NCBI RefSeq assembly: GCF_963678635.1
Contig: NC_087071.1
Location: 9,967,842-10,031,841 of the forward strand
Direction of reading: 5' to 3'
Length of the DNA stretch: 64,000 nt
From: Symsagittifera roscoffensis
Taxonomy: Eukaryota; Xenacoelomorpha; Acoela; Convolutidae
A program made the position numbers and the translations under genes. Below the pieces are notes generated by a model that was not told the origin of the DNA, ran no database searches, and worked only from the letters and a program-made list of their open reading frames with translations. This document shows positions 55,368 through 64,000 of the stretch, one piece after another (positions within the stretch are counted from its first letter, which is position 1; each line of letters opens with the position of its first letter).

Positions 55368-57397
55368 CTTCGATGTGTCCAGTATCTTTTTGACTTTCGC
55401 CCAGTCTTCAGAGCACGTTGTTGTTCCTCTGTCTCCCGTTTCATGTAAAAAAAGGTTGTCAATTGTTACCAACCTGTTGTTTTAATTGTTTGCCTTATTG
55501 TCGATTTCGGATCGATTCCTTTTTCCCGTTTTTTTTTGTATTTGTGTTGCTGTTGCAGTTTTTTATTGGTTGCTGACCGTTCTTGCTGCAATTAGCGCTT
55601 TAACTTTTGTCAAGTTCTTTGTTCTTCGATTGACTTTTTAGTTAGTGATTCGAACTCCTCAACCCGACTGGGTTCCCTCAAACTTCCCACTTAAAATTGC
55701 TTGCATTTTCGTTTTTTTTTCCAATTGGTTCGGGATTTGGTGTTTTCACATGTGGTTTTGTCAGAATTTCGTCGGCAAATGCGATCAAAGTTCTTGTGTT
55801 TCTCAAAACTGAAATGCTAATGTTTCCGCCGTTCGTTGCCCAAGTATGAAGTTTTAGCACTTGCCGGTCAAATTAGAAACTGGTATTAGTTAGAAGTGCT
55901 TGGTAGAGTTTTTTCCTCAGCGATTAAACATGCCCGGATAATTCTAGTTTATTCCCAATTTCGTGTTGGCTGTAGACTGTCTTCTGGAACACTCCGCACC
56001 GAGCGTTTTTGATAATCTTTAATATTTTTTACGCATCGTTAGGTCATTTTGAAGCTTCAAAAAACGTCTCGATTAGCAGAAAAAAAACCTAAGAATGATT
56101 CAATAAAGACAACCAGGTGGATATAGAGTACAATTATTTAATCCAAGTAAGCCCCACCACATACATGGCATTACAAATTCATTACGAATTGTTCAAAAAA
56201 AAACTTCCACTGCTTGCCCGGAGACGATGCAAAACAACTTATTTTTGTAGTCACACCCCACTACCAAGCGCACAGATATGCAGTGTCACCAGATGTTTAT
56301 TGTGTGCATGGTGGGTCCTTTGTTAAATTGCCTTCGAAATTTTCCATGTTTTTGCGTCTGGTAGTCCAACGTATAGCGTTAGTATTTATCAACCTATCAA
56401 GATATTTTTGGTACAAACAATTCTCTCGATTGTGCCATCTACTCTCTACCGAACAGTAGTCGATACCCAAGTACGCTATCTTGGAAGTCCTCGCGCCTTT
56501 ACATAGAAGATTACTGCAGCTCTATAAAAAAATCCTTAAGAAGCGACGAAGAAATTTAATTGACGTACTTCAAAATGCGACGAAAACTTAACAAACTTTC
56601 AAGATTTCCCGTTAAAATTAAAACCCAGTTATATCAGGATTAGTCAGGTATAGTTGTTTTTTCAATGTCTCTCAAACTGGTTTCGGACCCATTCTTCAAT
56701 AGTTTGAGATTGCTGTTCCCAAATCGTTCCGTCTTCTCCCCAGTTCCTTCATCCTAACAATGATCATTAAATTGTCGACTACATTTGTTTTGTCGTTCAT
56801 TTTCAGTTTGATGTGATTTTGCCTGTGTTCAATCAGAACTATCAAAATAGACTGCAAAAATTTCTAAACGAAATGCCAACTTTTTTAAGTTTTTTTTCAA
56901 TAGAGCATTTAGGTTAGCGCAGTCGTCGTTCTTGAAAAGCGACTTTTTTGGACCACTATGTGCCAACATTCAACAGTTATCCAAGAACGGACCTTCTCGT
57001 AAACTTGCTGAAATACACGCTTCAATCGTATTCAACTGTGCCGATGCCCTTTTTCAGTTCAATTCAACTATTATATTTCAAATTTTCTCTCGTTTTTTTT
57101 GTCATGACATTTAATGTTTTGTTTTGTTCTCATCAAAAAGTTTTTTTTTATAGGTTAGTTGTTTATTGAATATGTTGTGATTTGTTTTCAATGTGTAATC
57201 TTTTGACCTTCGGTGTTGATTATTACCAGTCAACTATAGCGTGAATCGACCATTGATCGATCATTAACTGTTCGTGTTGTTTTTAGAACAGACAGTTTAA
57301 TTCAAGGCATTTCTTTTTTTCTTTTATTCTTTCATATTAGTTGTACAAAGATTATACATACCTAGTTTAAACATTCTAGCGTTTAGTTTCTGTGCAG
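55368..57397. other. AT-rich stretch with weak minus-strand frames
   Basis: A minus-strand frame at 55,678-55,860 has NGGNISISVLRNTRTLIAFA followed by DEILTKPHVKTPNPEP and looks protein-like, and frames at 56,300-56,460 read NRENCLYQKYLDRLINT. Both may be remnants of an older element. No family was recognised and no ends were found. Confidence 0.3.
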
Positions 57398-57520
57398 TCA
57401 AACGAATCTTGGTAATAGATTTTGTAATGGTTTTGTCAAACGAGTCAAACGAACCGAAAATATGGCGCAGTCAAACGAGTCGAATGGCGCAGTCAAACAA
57501 ATCGAACAGTCAAACGAATT
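57397..57520 (+). repeat. Short irregular repeat of GTCAAACGARTC
   Basis: Six variants of AGTCAAACGAATC occur in about 125 bases (57,397, 57,436, 57,445, 57,470, 57,491, 57,509), two preceded by TGGCGC. It sits just before the gag fragment and may belong to that element's untranslated region. Confidence 0.8.
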
Positions 57521-57544
57521 GTCCTTTATTCTAGCCAAACCACA

Positions 57545-58275
57545 CAATGGAGCCGCCCCATTTATGGACCCACTGGAGATATTAATTTCATTTTGATTAT
57601 ATCAAAAGAGATTCTGGACTTGTACAATCTTAGCGGACCAGAGGTCCCAGAAAACCACATTCCCATTTTGGAAGCCAACTGGGCAGGGAACAAGTCAGTC
57701 GGGAAACAAGAAACAAGAACGCGACGAAATTATATGGAGCCGCCAAAGAGAAGCGGATCAATGAAGAAAAGAAAAATTCAATGGACTAAGAAGAAGAGAA
57801 GCGGACAAGATTTTACAATCAATTTTTATCCTAGCTCTCAGAAGCGAAGGAAAAAAGGGCATTCCTTCAGAAAAACTCTGAGCTAAAACAATATCTAATT
57901 AAAAAAAAAAATGGTACCTCATTGAACAAGTTTTTATTAAACCTCCAAATATCACATTTGAGAAACTTAAACTCTTAAATAGAGAACAAAGAAACTCTTT
58001 CGAGCAATTGTGGGAAGCCATCACCGACCTTGTCAGCACCTGTAACATCAGAGAGTCAGACGAAGCAGAATGGATTAGAGATGTGTTTATTTGCAATATG
58101 AAGTATAGTGAGATCCAACGGAAGCTGTTGTTAGCAGCCATCAGTCCCTCAGAAGCCAGGCGTTCATAGATGAAAAGGGCTATTTCAACCACCAGAAGTT
58201 AACGAGTATGGCACAATCGACGACCAACGAGACAAACTGCAAATCGTTCGTATAAACGAGCTTAGAGCCATTTCG
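57545..58275 (+). pseudogene. Gypsy-type gag fragment
   Basis: Plus-strand frames: a 97-codon frame at 57,593-57,886, containing VPENHIPILEANWAGNKSVG, then after a break KLLNREQRNSFEQLWEAITD and EAEWIRDVFICNMKYSEIQR (about 57,970-58,120). The second part matches the capsid helix region found in Gypsy gag proteins (fxxfW..l..L, then W.RD.FI..M). Text resembling DEKGYFNHQKLTS in the next frame extends it to about 58,275, where similarity ends. This is probably the same family as Gypsy element 2, but in the opposite orientation and separate from its pol. Confidence 0.55.
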
Positions 58276-59430
58276 TAAATCTTCCAATTAGTTTGAGCGG
58301 AAAATCGTTGGAACTTTTCTGCAAAAAATGGTTTTAGATCAGCCAAAATTTTGAAAAGTGTCGTTTTTACAAGACATTTGTTTTTACATCAGCTTTGTTC
58401 AGAAACCACCAATAATAAAAAAGTTTTTAAAGCAGTCCACTAATTTATCGCCGCCATGGTCTTATATACCGAGCCTGATTGACTCATGTATTGATTCTGG
58501 TCGACTCATTATTGACCATGGTAGACTCATGCATCAATCCTGGTTGACTTTTAAATCGACGGTTAAATCTCATCGTGGTTAGAAAAACGGTTAATTAGTC
58601 GATCCAAATAGTTTATTCAAATCGACATCTCAGACCGGGCACTTTAAGCAAGTTCTCTTTTCATCATGAAAAATCATACCACATTTTACTCCTTGCATAA
58701 ATCTTTAAACAGATCAGATTACTGCCAAATTGTTTTTTGATTTTACTTAAGCAAAAGATCCGCAGTTGAACAAATTAGAAATTCCTCCGTGAATGAACTT
58801 TTTTTACAGGTAAGTCAAAGCTAGCGAACGTTTTTCGTCAAACCTAACGAAGGTTGGGAAAGATTTAATTGAGATGTTTTCCAAAGCTGTTTCAAATTGC
58901 GCTGATATAAATTAAGAGCCATGCATTCCAGCTTTCAAATACTTCTACATTTCTTCGAACAGTTCTTAGTGTCTGACACTAATGTCTAACAAACTCAATA
59001 GAACACTAACCATTGCCGTAACCAGAAAGGTCGAACATGTTGATTTCCTTCCAATAATTTCGAATCCTAGATTCAAAGTCCGCCGCCAAATCTCGTAGGT
59101 AATCAAAGTTTTTAACTAAAACTTCCTGCTTTTTCGTTCCCCCCAGCCTCACTTGAGCATCAATTCATGGTACAAGGACTGGTTTTACAATTTTAAATAT
59201 GAAGACTAAAAATGCTTGTCATCGCTTTATTAGTCCTTAGGTTACTTTTCATACCAACTGGACAGTGTTAACAACTTTTCTTATGTTTGCATGTGGGGGA
59301 AGGAAAAAGCCAACTTTCCTTTGTTTTTTGTTTTTACATTGCTTCTCCCATAGGTATGGTAGCCACCAAGACAATAGAATTGGCTAAAACAAATTTAATT
59401 TTTTACTAAATTCCAATAACACAATTAAAC
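58275..59430. other. AT-rich stretch, no gene seen
   Basis: There is a short repeated theme at 58,470-58,560 (GACTCATG.ATTGATTCTGGT and GACTCATGCATCAATCCTGGT). No coding frame was recognised. Confidence 0.45.
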
Positions 59431-59433
59431 AAC

Positions 59434-59985
59434 ACTGCTCATATCAGGGCAAAACCCTGAATGTTCCAACTGCCTTTCAAGGTCTATGGAGCAGTAATAA
59501 CCTGAAAATTTTTTTTTTAAAATGAAATTTTTTGTGAAAACATCACCCCATACGTCATATTAAATACAAAGTGATAGATTTGCTCCAATTAACAAATCAA
59601 TTATGGCATATAAGCTTCCTTGAACCAATTTTGAATTATTTCTAAGACGGATTAAATCTCGCTTACGCGTTAATAGTCCCATTACGCATATTTACGCGTT
59701 AATCTCCGCTCCGCTTACGCGTTAACTATATCGCGCGTTAATTGTCCCAAATTGGCCAAAATGGCAATCTTTAAATCTCCATAACTTTACCAAAAATGGA
59801 ATATCAAAAGACAGGTGAAATATCTTTTTAAACGTACGCTCAGGTCAACCATAGTTTTGATGGATATCAGAAAATTCCATCAAAAAGGGCTAGTTAAATA
59901 GTCGAAGTTTGTCTCAAGGAAAAAAAACCCACCCGAGCACAAATATTCCGTTACTTTCGTTACGAAAGACGAAACAATAAAGTTT
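59434..59985. repeat. Dispersed repeat, copy 1
   Basis: Begins ACTGCTCATATCAGGGC and shares with 60,204-60,710 a series of blocks in order: CCCTGAATGTTCC, TATGGAGCAGTAATAAC, CATCACCCCA, AACAAATCAATTA, AGACGGATTA, CAGGTGAAATATCTTTT, GAGCACAAATATTCC and GAACAATAAAG. The copies have diverged by substitutions and indels. Copy 1 also holds the TTACGCGTTAA cluster. Confidence 0.85.
59663..59742. repeat. Cluster of TTACGCGTTAA palindromes
   Basis: TTACGCGTTAA occurs at 59,663, 59,692 and 59,715, with CGCGTTAA at 59,735. The ACGCGT core is the MluI hexamer. The corresponding part of copy 2 at about 60,470 has only eroded forms. Confidence 0.9.
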
Positions 59986-60203
59986 TGGTTACGAAACTAA
60001 ACAGTAAAACTTAGTGCTGATATGAAAAAAATTCAACGCAATGTCAAAAGAAAAACTGCAACTAAGCTATCATTTGAAGCGAGCACAAGTTGGGAAAAAT
60101 AACGATTTCTTCACTTGCGTTTTAATCTGTTGTTATGTTTGTTTTTACATGGCACACTTAGGTACAAAATATTAAAGTTGGACATGGCCAAACGTAAACT
60201 CAT

Positions 60204-60710
60204 AACAAGACTGCTCGTATCAGGGCGAAGCCCTGAATGTTCCGACTGCCTTTTAAGGTTTTATGGAGCAGTAATAACATTAAAAATTAAATGTATTAAG
60301 ATAAATTTAAGTTTTTTTTTTAATTTGACTTTTTTAATGAAAATCATCACCCCACGCGCCATATAAAGTAGATAAGCATAAGTTTTGCTCCTTGTAACAA
60401 ATCAATTAGAGCAAATAAGCTTCTTCCAATCAATTTGGAACGATTTTAAGACGGATTACCTCTACGCTAACACGTTCATAGCGCGAACTATATCTTTAAA
60501 TCCCGATAACTGTACGAAAAATAATCACAGGTGAAATATCTTTTCAAATTTGAGCTCAAGCCAACAATACTTTTTGAATGATCTAAAAAAATTTCCGTCA
60601 AAAATGGCTACTTAAAAAGTCTAAATTTGTCTGAAGAAATAAAAACCACCCCGAGCACAAATATTCCATTACTTTCGTATCAAAAATCGGAACAATAAAG
60701 CACGCTCAAT
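60204..60710. repeat. Dispersed repeat, copy 2
   Basis: Second copy, about 770 bp after the first and in the same orientation. Near its start TCAGGGC-GAA-GCCCTGA forms a perfect 7-bp hairpin with a 3-base loop; in copy 1 the stem is one pair shorter. Confidence 0.85.
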
Positions 60711-60844
60711 TGTTTTTGACCTGACCTGTATCTAGTAAAAAATATCCAGTGTGAAAAACTTCGTTTCGAATAAAATTACAGGTTGTTTTCAAAACAGTGA
60801 GTTTTGAGGAAAACGGTGGTTTCAGCTCATTGTTACACAATTCA

Positions 60845-61023
60845 GGTATCTACTTAACAATTGTCTCCCCCTTTCAAGAATTGGAGGGGGGCAATTGTTA
60901 AGTAGATTAGGTTGTCGAATTTTTGGCCAATCAGATTGCAGCAAAGTTCGAATTTTAAATGCAACGCTCTAGTGCTAATTTACTGCTTTTATTTATAGGG
61001 GTGGCAATTCTTTAGTAGATACC
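60845..61023. mobile_element. MITE-like element with GGTATCTACTTAACAATTG ends
   Basis: GGTATCTACTTAACAATTG at 60,845-60,863 and CAATTCTTTAGTAGATACC at 61,005-61,023 are inverted repeats with few mismatches, bounding 179 bp with no ORF. Inside, a second perfect arm AATTGTTAAGTAGAT (60,893-60,907) pairs with the left end, and another partial end (GATTGTTTAGTAGATC) lies just outside at 61,035-61,050, so several end sequences are stacked. Confidence 0.65.
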
Positions 61024-61944
61024 AAAGGGAAGGCGATTGTTTAGTAGATCCAAGTTCAGTTCCATTTCCCATATAAGATACTTAGTTTTTCGGAAATGCC
61101 CTATAATTTAAGGTTAAGTGTTAGATCAAAATGAAATATTTTCATAAGTACTTTGAAACTTCAAATATGCAAAAAGAGCTGTTTGATAATTCTCTAACTA
61201 ACGATACAATTTCTCCATTAACATTTTTTGGACTTTGATGTTTTTTTCTAAATTAAATTTTGAAAGTTCGTGCTCAAAGTAGGTTAAAAAAAATTAAATT
61301 GATCATTTTCAGGCTTTTTCTTCCGTTTAGCACCAAATGCATGTTTACTTATTTTTTCTCCAACGAAAATCTAGCTCTCATATGACAGTATTACTAAAGT
61401 GTTTTTGGATTGATAATAAGCCAAGCCAATTCTAATTAGAGACTTTTAACATTTATGAAAAAAATGATTGAAACTGTTTGCTTGTTAAGATTTGTTATTC
61501 TAGTTTTGCATATACGTTTGGAACTTGCAATCAAACGTTCGGATTTTCTTCATGAAGGTGAGACATGCTTACAAGTCTCTTCCATTGATATTCCAATAAA
61601 TGAAGAAAATGCATTTACCTGAAGTTTTTACAGGCAATTCCTATAGGGATAAAGTCATTTGGCAAATGAAAGACTAGCGTACTCCCCTCAGGATTTGCTA
61701 AATTCATTGGAAGTTTTCCGTTTCCTACGCACTGAACCCAAGGCACTGAAATAAAATAGTCGGTTTGAAGTTTCTCATTCACAAAAACGTCTTGAAAATG
61801 AAAACCATGCGTCAAGACTTGCAAAAAGTGACAAAATTAAAAAGATACATGAGGGTTGTTTTTTTTTGTGCGCATTTGTATTTTTGAGGGCTTTTTCCGG
61901 GCAAACGTGTGTACAAAAATGTTTCCAACACGAACAGTTTTCCA
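61024..61944. other. AT-rich stretch, no gene seen
   Basis: No recognised frame. The 69-codon minus-strand frame at 61,615-61,824 is isolated and without known features. Confidence 0.45.
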
Positions 61945-62384
61945 CAGGGGCGGATTTAGGGGGGGGGGGGGGGCGGCGGTTGCGGACGCCCCCCTTCAGG
62001 GATTTGACCCCCTGCCGACCCAATGGGTCCCCCCTTTGATACTTTTCCGAAATCCATTTTTGGCCGACCGACCCTAAAATTTTTCTAAAGGCGCCTTCGG
62101 CGCCAATATATGCTATTTTTGAGGGGGAGCGCGCGCCAAAAAAACGCATTTTTTTTGTCAAAATTTTTCAAAAAGTGCCCAAAAACGGCTTTTTTGACTG
62201 TTTTTTCAAAAATTTGCCTGCGGCGCACAAAATATTGCCAAAATAGGGGTAAAACAGTGCTTTGGGAGAGCGCGAAAAAAAATCAATTTGGTCGACCTAT
62301 TAAAAAAAAAGGTCTTCAAAATTTTGGAAAATCTTTTGAAAATCCGCCCCCCCCCCCCTCGAGAAAATCCTAGATCCGCCCCTG
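61945..62384. mobile_element. GC-rich MITE-like element, complete
   Basis: The ends CAGGGGCGGATTTAGG (61,945-61,960) and CCTAGATCCGCCCCTG (62,369-62,384) are inverted repeats with one mismatch in 16. The 440-bp interior has G and C homopolymer runs at both sides and no transposase. Short frames in it are artefacts of the repeat. This end sequence is of a kind common in many invertebrate genomes. A 5' fragment of the same family is at 7251-7440. Confidence 0.75.
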
Positions 62385-62574
62385 GTTTTCGATTACTTTG
62401 AAATTATAGTATGGGCAGAAAACAATGAGAGTGACTGTAAAAAAGCAACAGCTTTATATCACCCTGAGCTGTAGCTTGTCTCTTATGAAACTCGTGTGAA
62501 AAAATCAAACCGTTTCACTCTAAATAGTGATTTTTACTTTGTACTTCGTTTTGTTTGACTGTTCTAGAAATTAT

Positions 62575-63475
62575 ATTGCACTAATTTTTCAAATATTACA
62601 CTAGTGTTTCAAATACTGCACTAATTTTTCAAAACTGGCAGGGAAACATGTTTTGTTTTATCAATAAAAAAGGAAGGTGATTTGTATCAATTATAGCGGA
62701 TTCTTTCATGAACGACGGAATTTATGTTTGCTAAAGGTTGTATATAACTTTTGAGCTAAAAGTAAAGCATACATCAAACAACGACGTAGCAAATCGAAAA
62801 CTCACTATTTTTCAACAAACAATTTCAAGTCATTTTCATTTCTAGCTTGGACCTAAGTGATATTCTTGTTCTAATACTTTAGGTGCATGCATTGAATTTT
62901 CTTTATTTTCATCTTTAACCAGGTTGGAAACTTTACAATCGAGAGTTTTCCAGAGAGCTCAAGCAACAAATTGCAGGCTGAAAGTATGAGTATCCCCTCG
63001 TAATTTTTTGGTTTTGCTTGTTTTGTGAAAAACATCTGTCAGAATTTTTTGAAATAGAGAAACTTTGCTCACTAAGTTTTTTAGGAGTTTGGTTCCATTT
63101 AATATTTGCTAAAAATTTTACAAAAAACTATTTAGATCGCAATTCTTTAATAACCTTATCCAAAACTTTTGAATTATCAGAGCTATTCTTCTTAAGGAAC
63201 TTGTTCTATTTATTTGCGAGAAAAATAGTAAAAGTTAATGATCCATTTAGTCTAATTTTCAGATTGAGAACCTGTTTTTTGTTTTGGAGATTATATATGA
63301 GCATGTAAAACACGTATTAAGTATGTTTCCGTTCCATATTTGAAAAAGATTACTAACTTTGAACACTAGCGTAAAATACGAAAACGTAGTGCGATGTTTG
63401 AAACAATAGTGTAGTATTTAAATATTGTTTTAGTGTTTTAAATTTTGCACTAGTTTTTCAAATCAGAAATTGAAA
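62575..63475. mobile_element. Possible DNA element with inverted subterminal repeats
   Basis: ATATTACACTAGTGTTTCAAATACTGCACTAATTTTTCAAAA at 62,592-62,635 is matched, as reverse complement, by 63,385-63,425 (TAGTGCGATGTTTGAAACAATAGTGTAGTAT), and further GCACTAGTTTTTCAAA units occur at both sides. The 96-codon frame inside (63,018-63,308) has no known features. It could be a non-autonomous transposon about 900 bp long. Confidence 0.5.
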
Positions 63476-63700
63476 AACTATGCCAATAGCTTTCCTATGT
63501 CAATCAACAAAAACAAAGTAGAGCGAAAAGAAATAAAAGTTGCGTATTAGCTTGAAAACTTTTTCACGTGTGTGTGTTTTGTTCGATTATTTCACATATG
63601 TTGTATACCAGATAACCAATAGTTTAGCCTACATCTCGATGTTTGTTCACATCTCGGCATTGCGTGTCTCGATCCATTCAAAATGTTTCTCGATGCAATG

Positions 63701-63716
63701 ATAAGCAGCTGCTTAT
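63701..63716. repeat. 16-base palindrome ATAAGCAGCTGCTTAT
   Basis: A perfect palindrome with an E-box CAGCTG core. It lies in otherwise unremarkable sequence. Confidence 0.8.
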
Positions 63717-63835
63717 CTGCTACAAAAACCCTGCGTCAAGTGTACATGACTAGTGACTCCATATTGAGTTCACGTGTTTGATCTTATTACCCTATTATGT
63801 CGTGACCTAATATTTTTTCATCTTGTTACATAGAG

Positions 63836-64000
63836 TAGCCGTGACCGAGTGGGATAGGCACACGTGTCTGAAAACGAAGGTCATATGTTCGATTCCCACT
63901 TCGGTCACGGTTGGAGGGATACCAGTGTCATCCGCCTCTTCAAGGTGGGACCGGGTGCGGCAAAATGGATGGCAACCTCCACCCCCAAGGTTGCACTAAC
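63836..64000 (+). mobile_element. tRNA-derived SINE, truncated by window end
   Basis: CCGTGACCGAGTGGGATAGG gives a tRNA-like 5' end with box A, TGTTCGATTCCC a box B, and CCGTGACCGA pairs perfectly with TCGGTCACGG as an acceptor-type stem. The T-arm stem and the anticodon stem do not pair properly, so it is not a working tRNA. A GC-rich body follows (ACCGGGTGCGG.., CCTCCACCCCC) and runs off the window. The Pol III-type head plus unrelated body is the definition of a tRNA-derived SINE. Confidence 0.75.

Noticed and set aside
61856-62373. ORFs of 73, 87 and 128 codons in the GC-rich MITE.
   Set aside because: They run through homopolymer tracts between terminal inverted repeats and have no coding character.
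63836-63912. A functional tRNA gene.
   Set aside because: Acceptor arms pair and Pol III boxes exist, but the T and anticodon stems do not pair, and a SINE-like body follows.
1-64000. CRISPR arrays, bacterial operons, Shine-Dalgarno sites.
   Set aside because: No regular spacer-repeat structure was seen; gene content is eukaryotic mobile elements.

Overview
The window is a stretch of AT-rich, intron-bearing or intergenic eukaryotic DNA, almost certainly from an invertebrate animal. The evidence is several families of LTR retrotransposon, a tRNA-derived SINE, MITE-like inverted-repeat elements, a protein-primed family B DNA polymerase relic, and no bacterial operon structure. The lineage cannot be fixed from the sequence. 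No intact host protein gene, rRNA or functional tRNA gene was recognised; essentially everything identifiable is a mobile element or virus-like insertion at some stage of decay.

Layout. 1-7226: three tandem copies of a 2.3-2.5 kb unit, each with a more GC-rich, nearly invariant, foldable 164-bp core (candidate non-coding RNA) and clusters of TTATAATCGATTATAA-like palindromes. 7.25-11.17 kb: a MITE fragment, then AT-rich DNA with a repeated 20-mer, then a 200-base assembly gap. 11.4-17.2 kb: a badly decayed minus-strand Gypsy-type element (reverse transcriptase, integrase, possible env remnant) broken by internal duplications. 17.2-20.3 kb: little but a degenerate tRNA-like sequence and an 85-bp tandem duplication. 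20.3-25.94 kb: a GC-rich island of frameshifted minus-strand frames of unknown identity, including an SGNH-hydrolase-like piece. 26.6-29.4 kb: a second minus-strand Gypsy pol. 29.6-32.3 kb: a plus-strand protein-primed DNA polymerase B pseudogene interrupted by a second copy of the Gypsy protease region. 32.3-36.9 kb: AT-rich DNA with two unidentified minus-strand ORFs and a nested inverted repeat.

36.98-55.37 kb: one very large (about 18 kb) minus-strand LTR element. In its own reading direction it has the 5' LTR (55.37 kb), a leader, gag with a CCHC knuckle, a protease-like piece, reverse transcriptase, RNase H, integrase, a Pro/Gln-rich ORF, an env-like glycoprotein region with a Ser/Pro/Thr-rich tail, a further open frame of about 360 codons that I do not recognise, a non-coding tail and the 3' LTR. 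It is largely readable but carries stops, frameshifts and catalytic-site losses.

55.4-64 kb: a truncated plus-strand gag fragment, a pair of diverged 500-550 bp repeats, three MITE-like inverted-repeat elements, and a tRNA-derived SINE running off the end.

The parts most worth following up are the extra ORF behind env in the large LTR element, the unidentified GC-rich island, the structured core of the tandem array, and the polymerase B pseudogene with the Gypsy fragment lodged in it between two copies of its own sequence.
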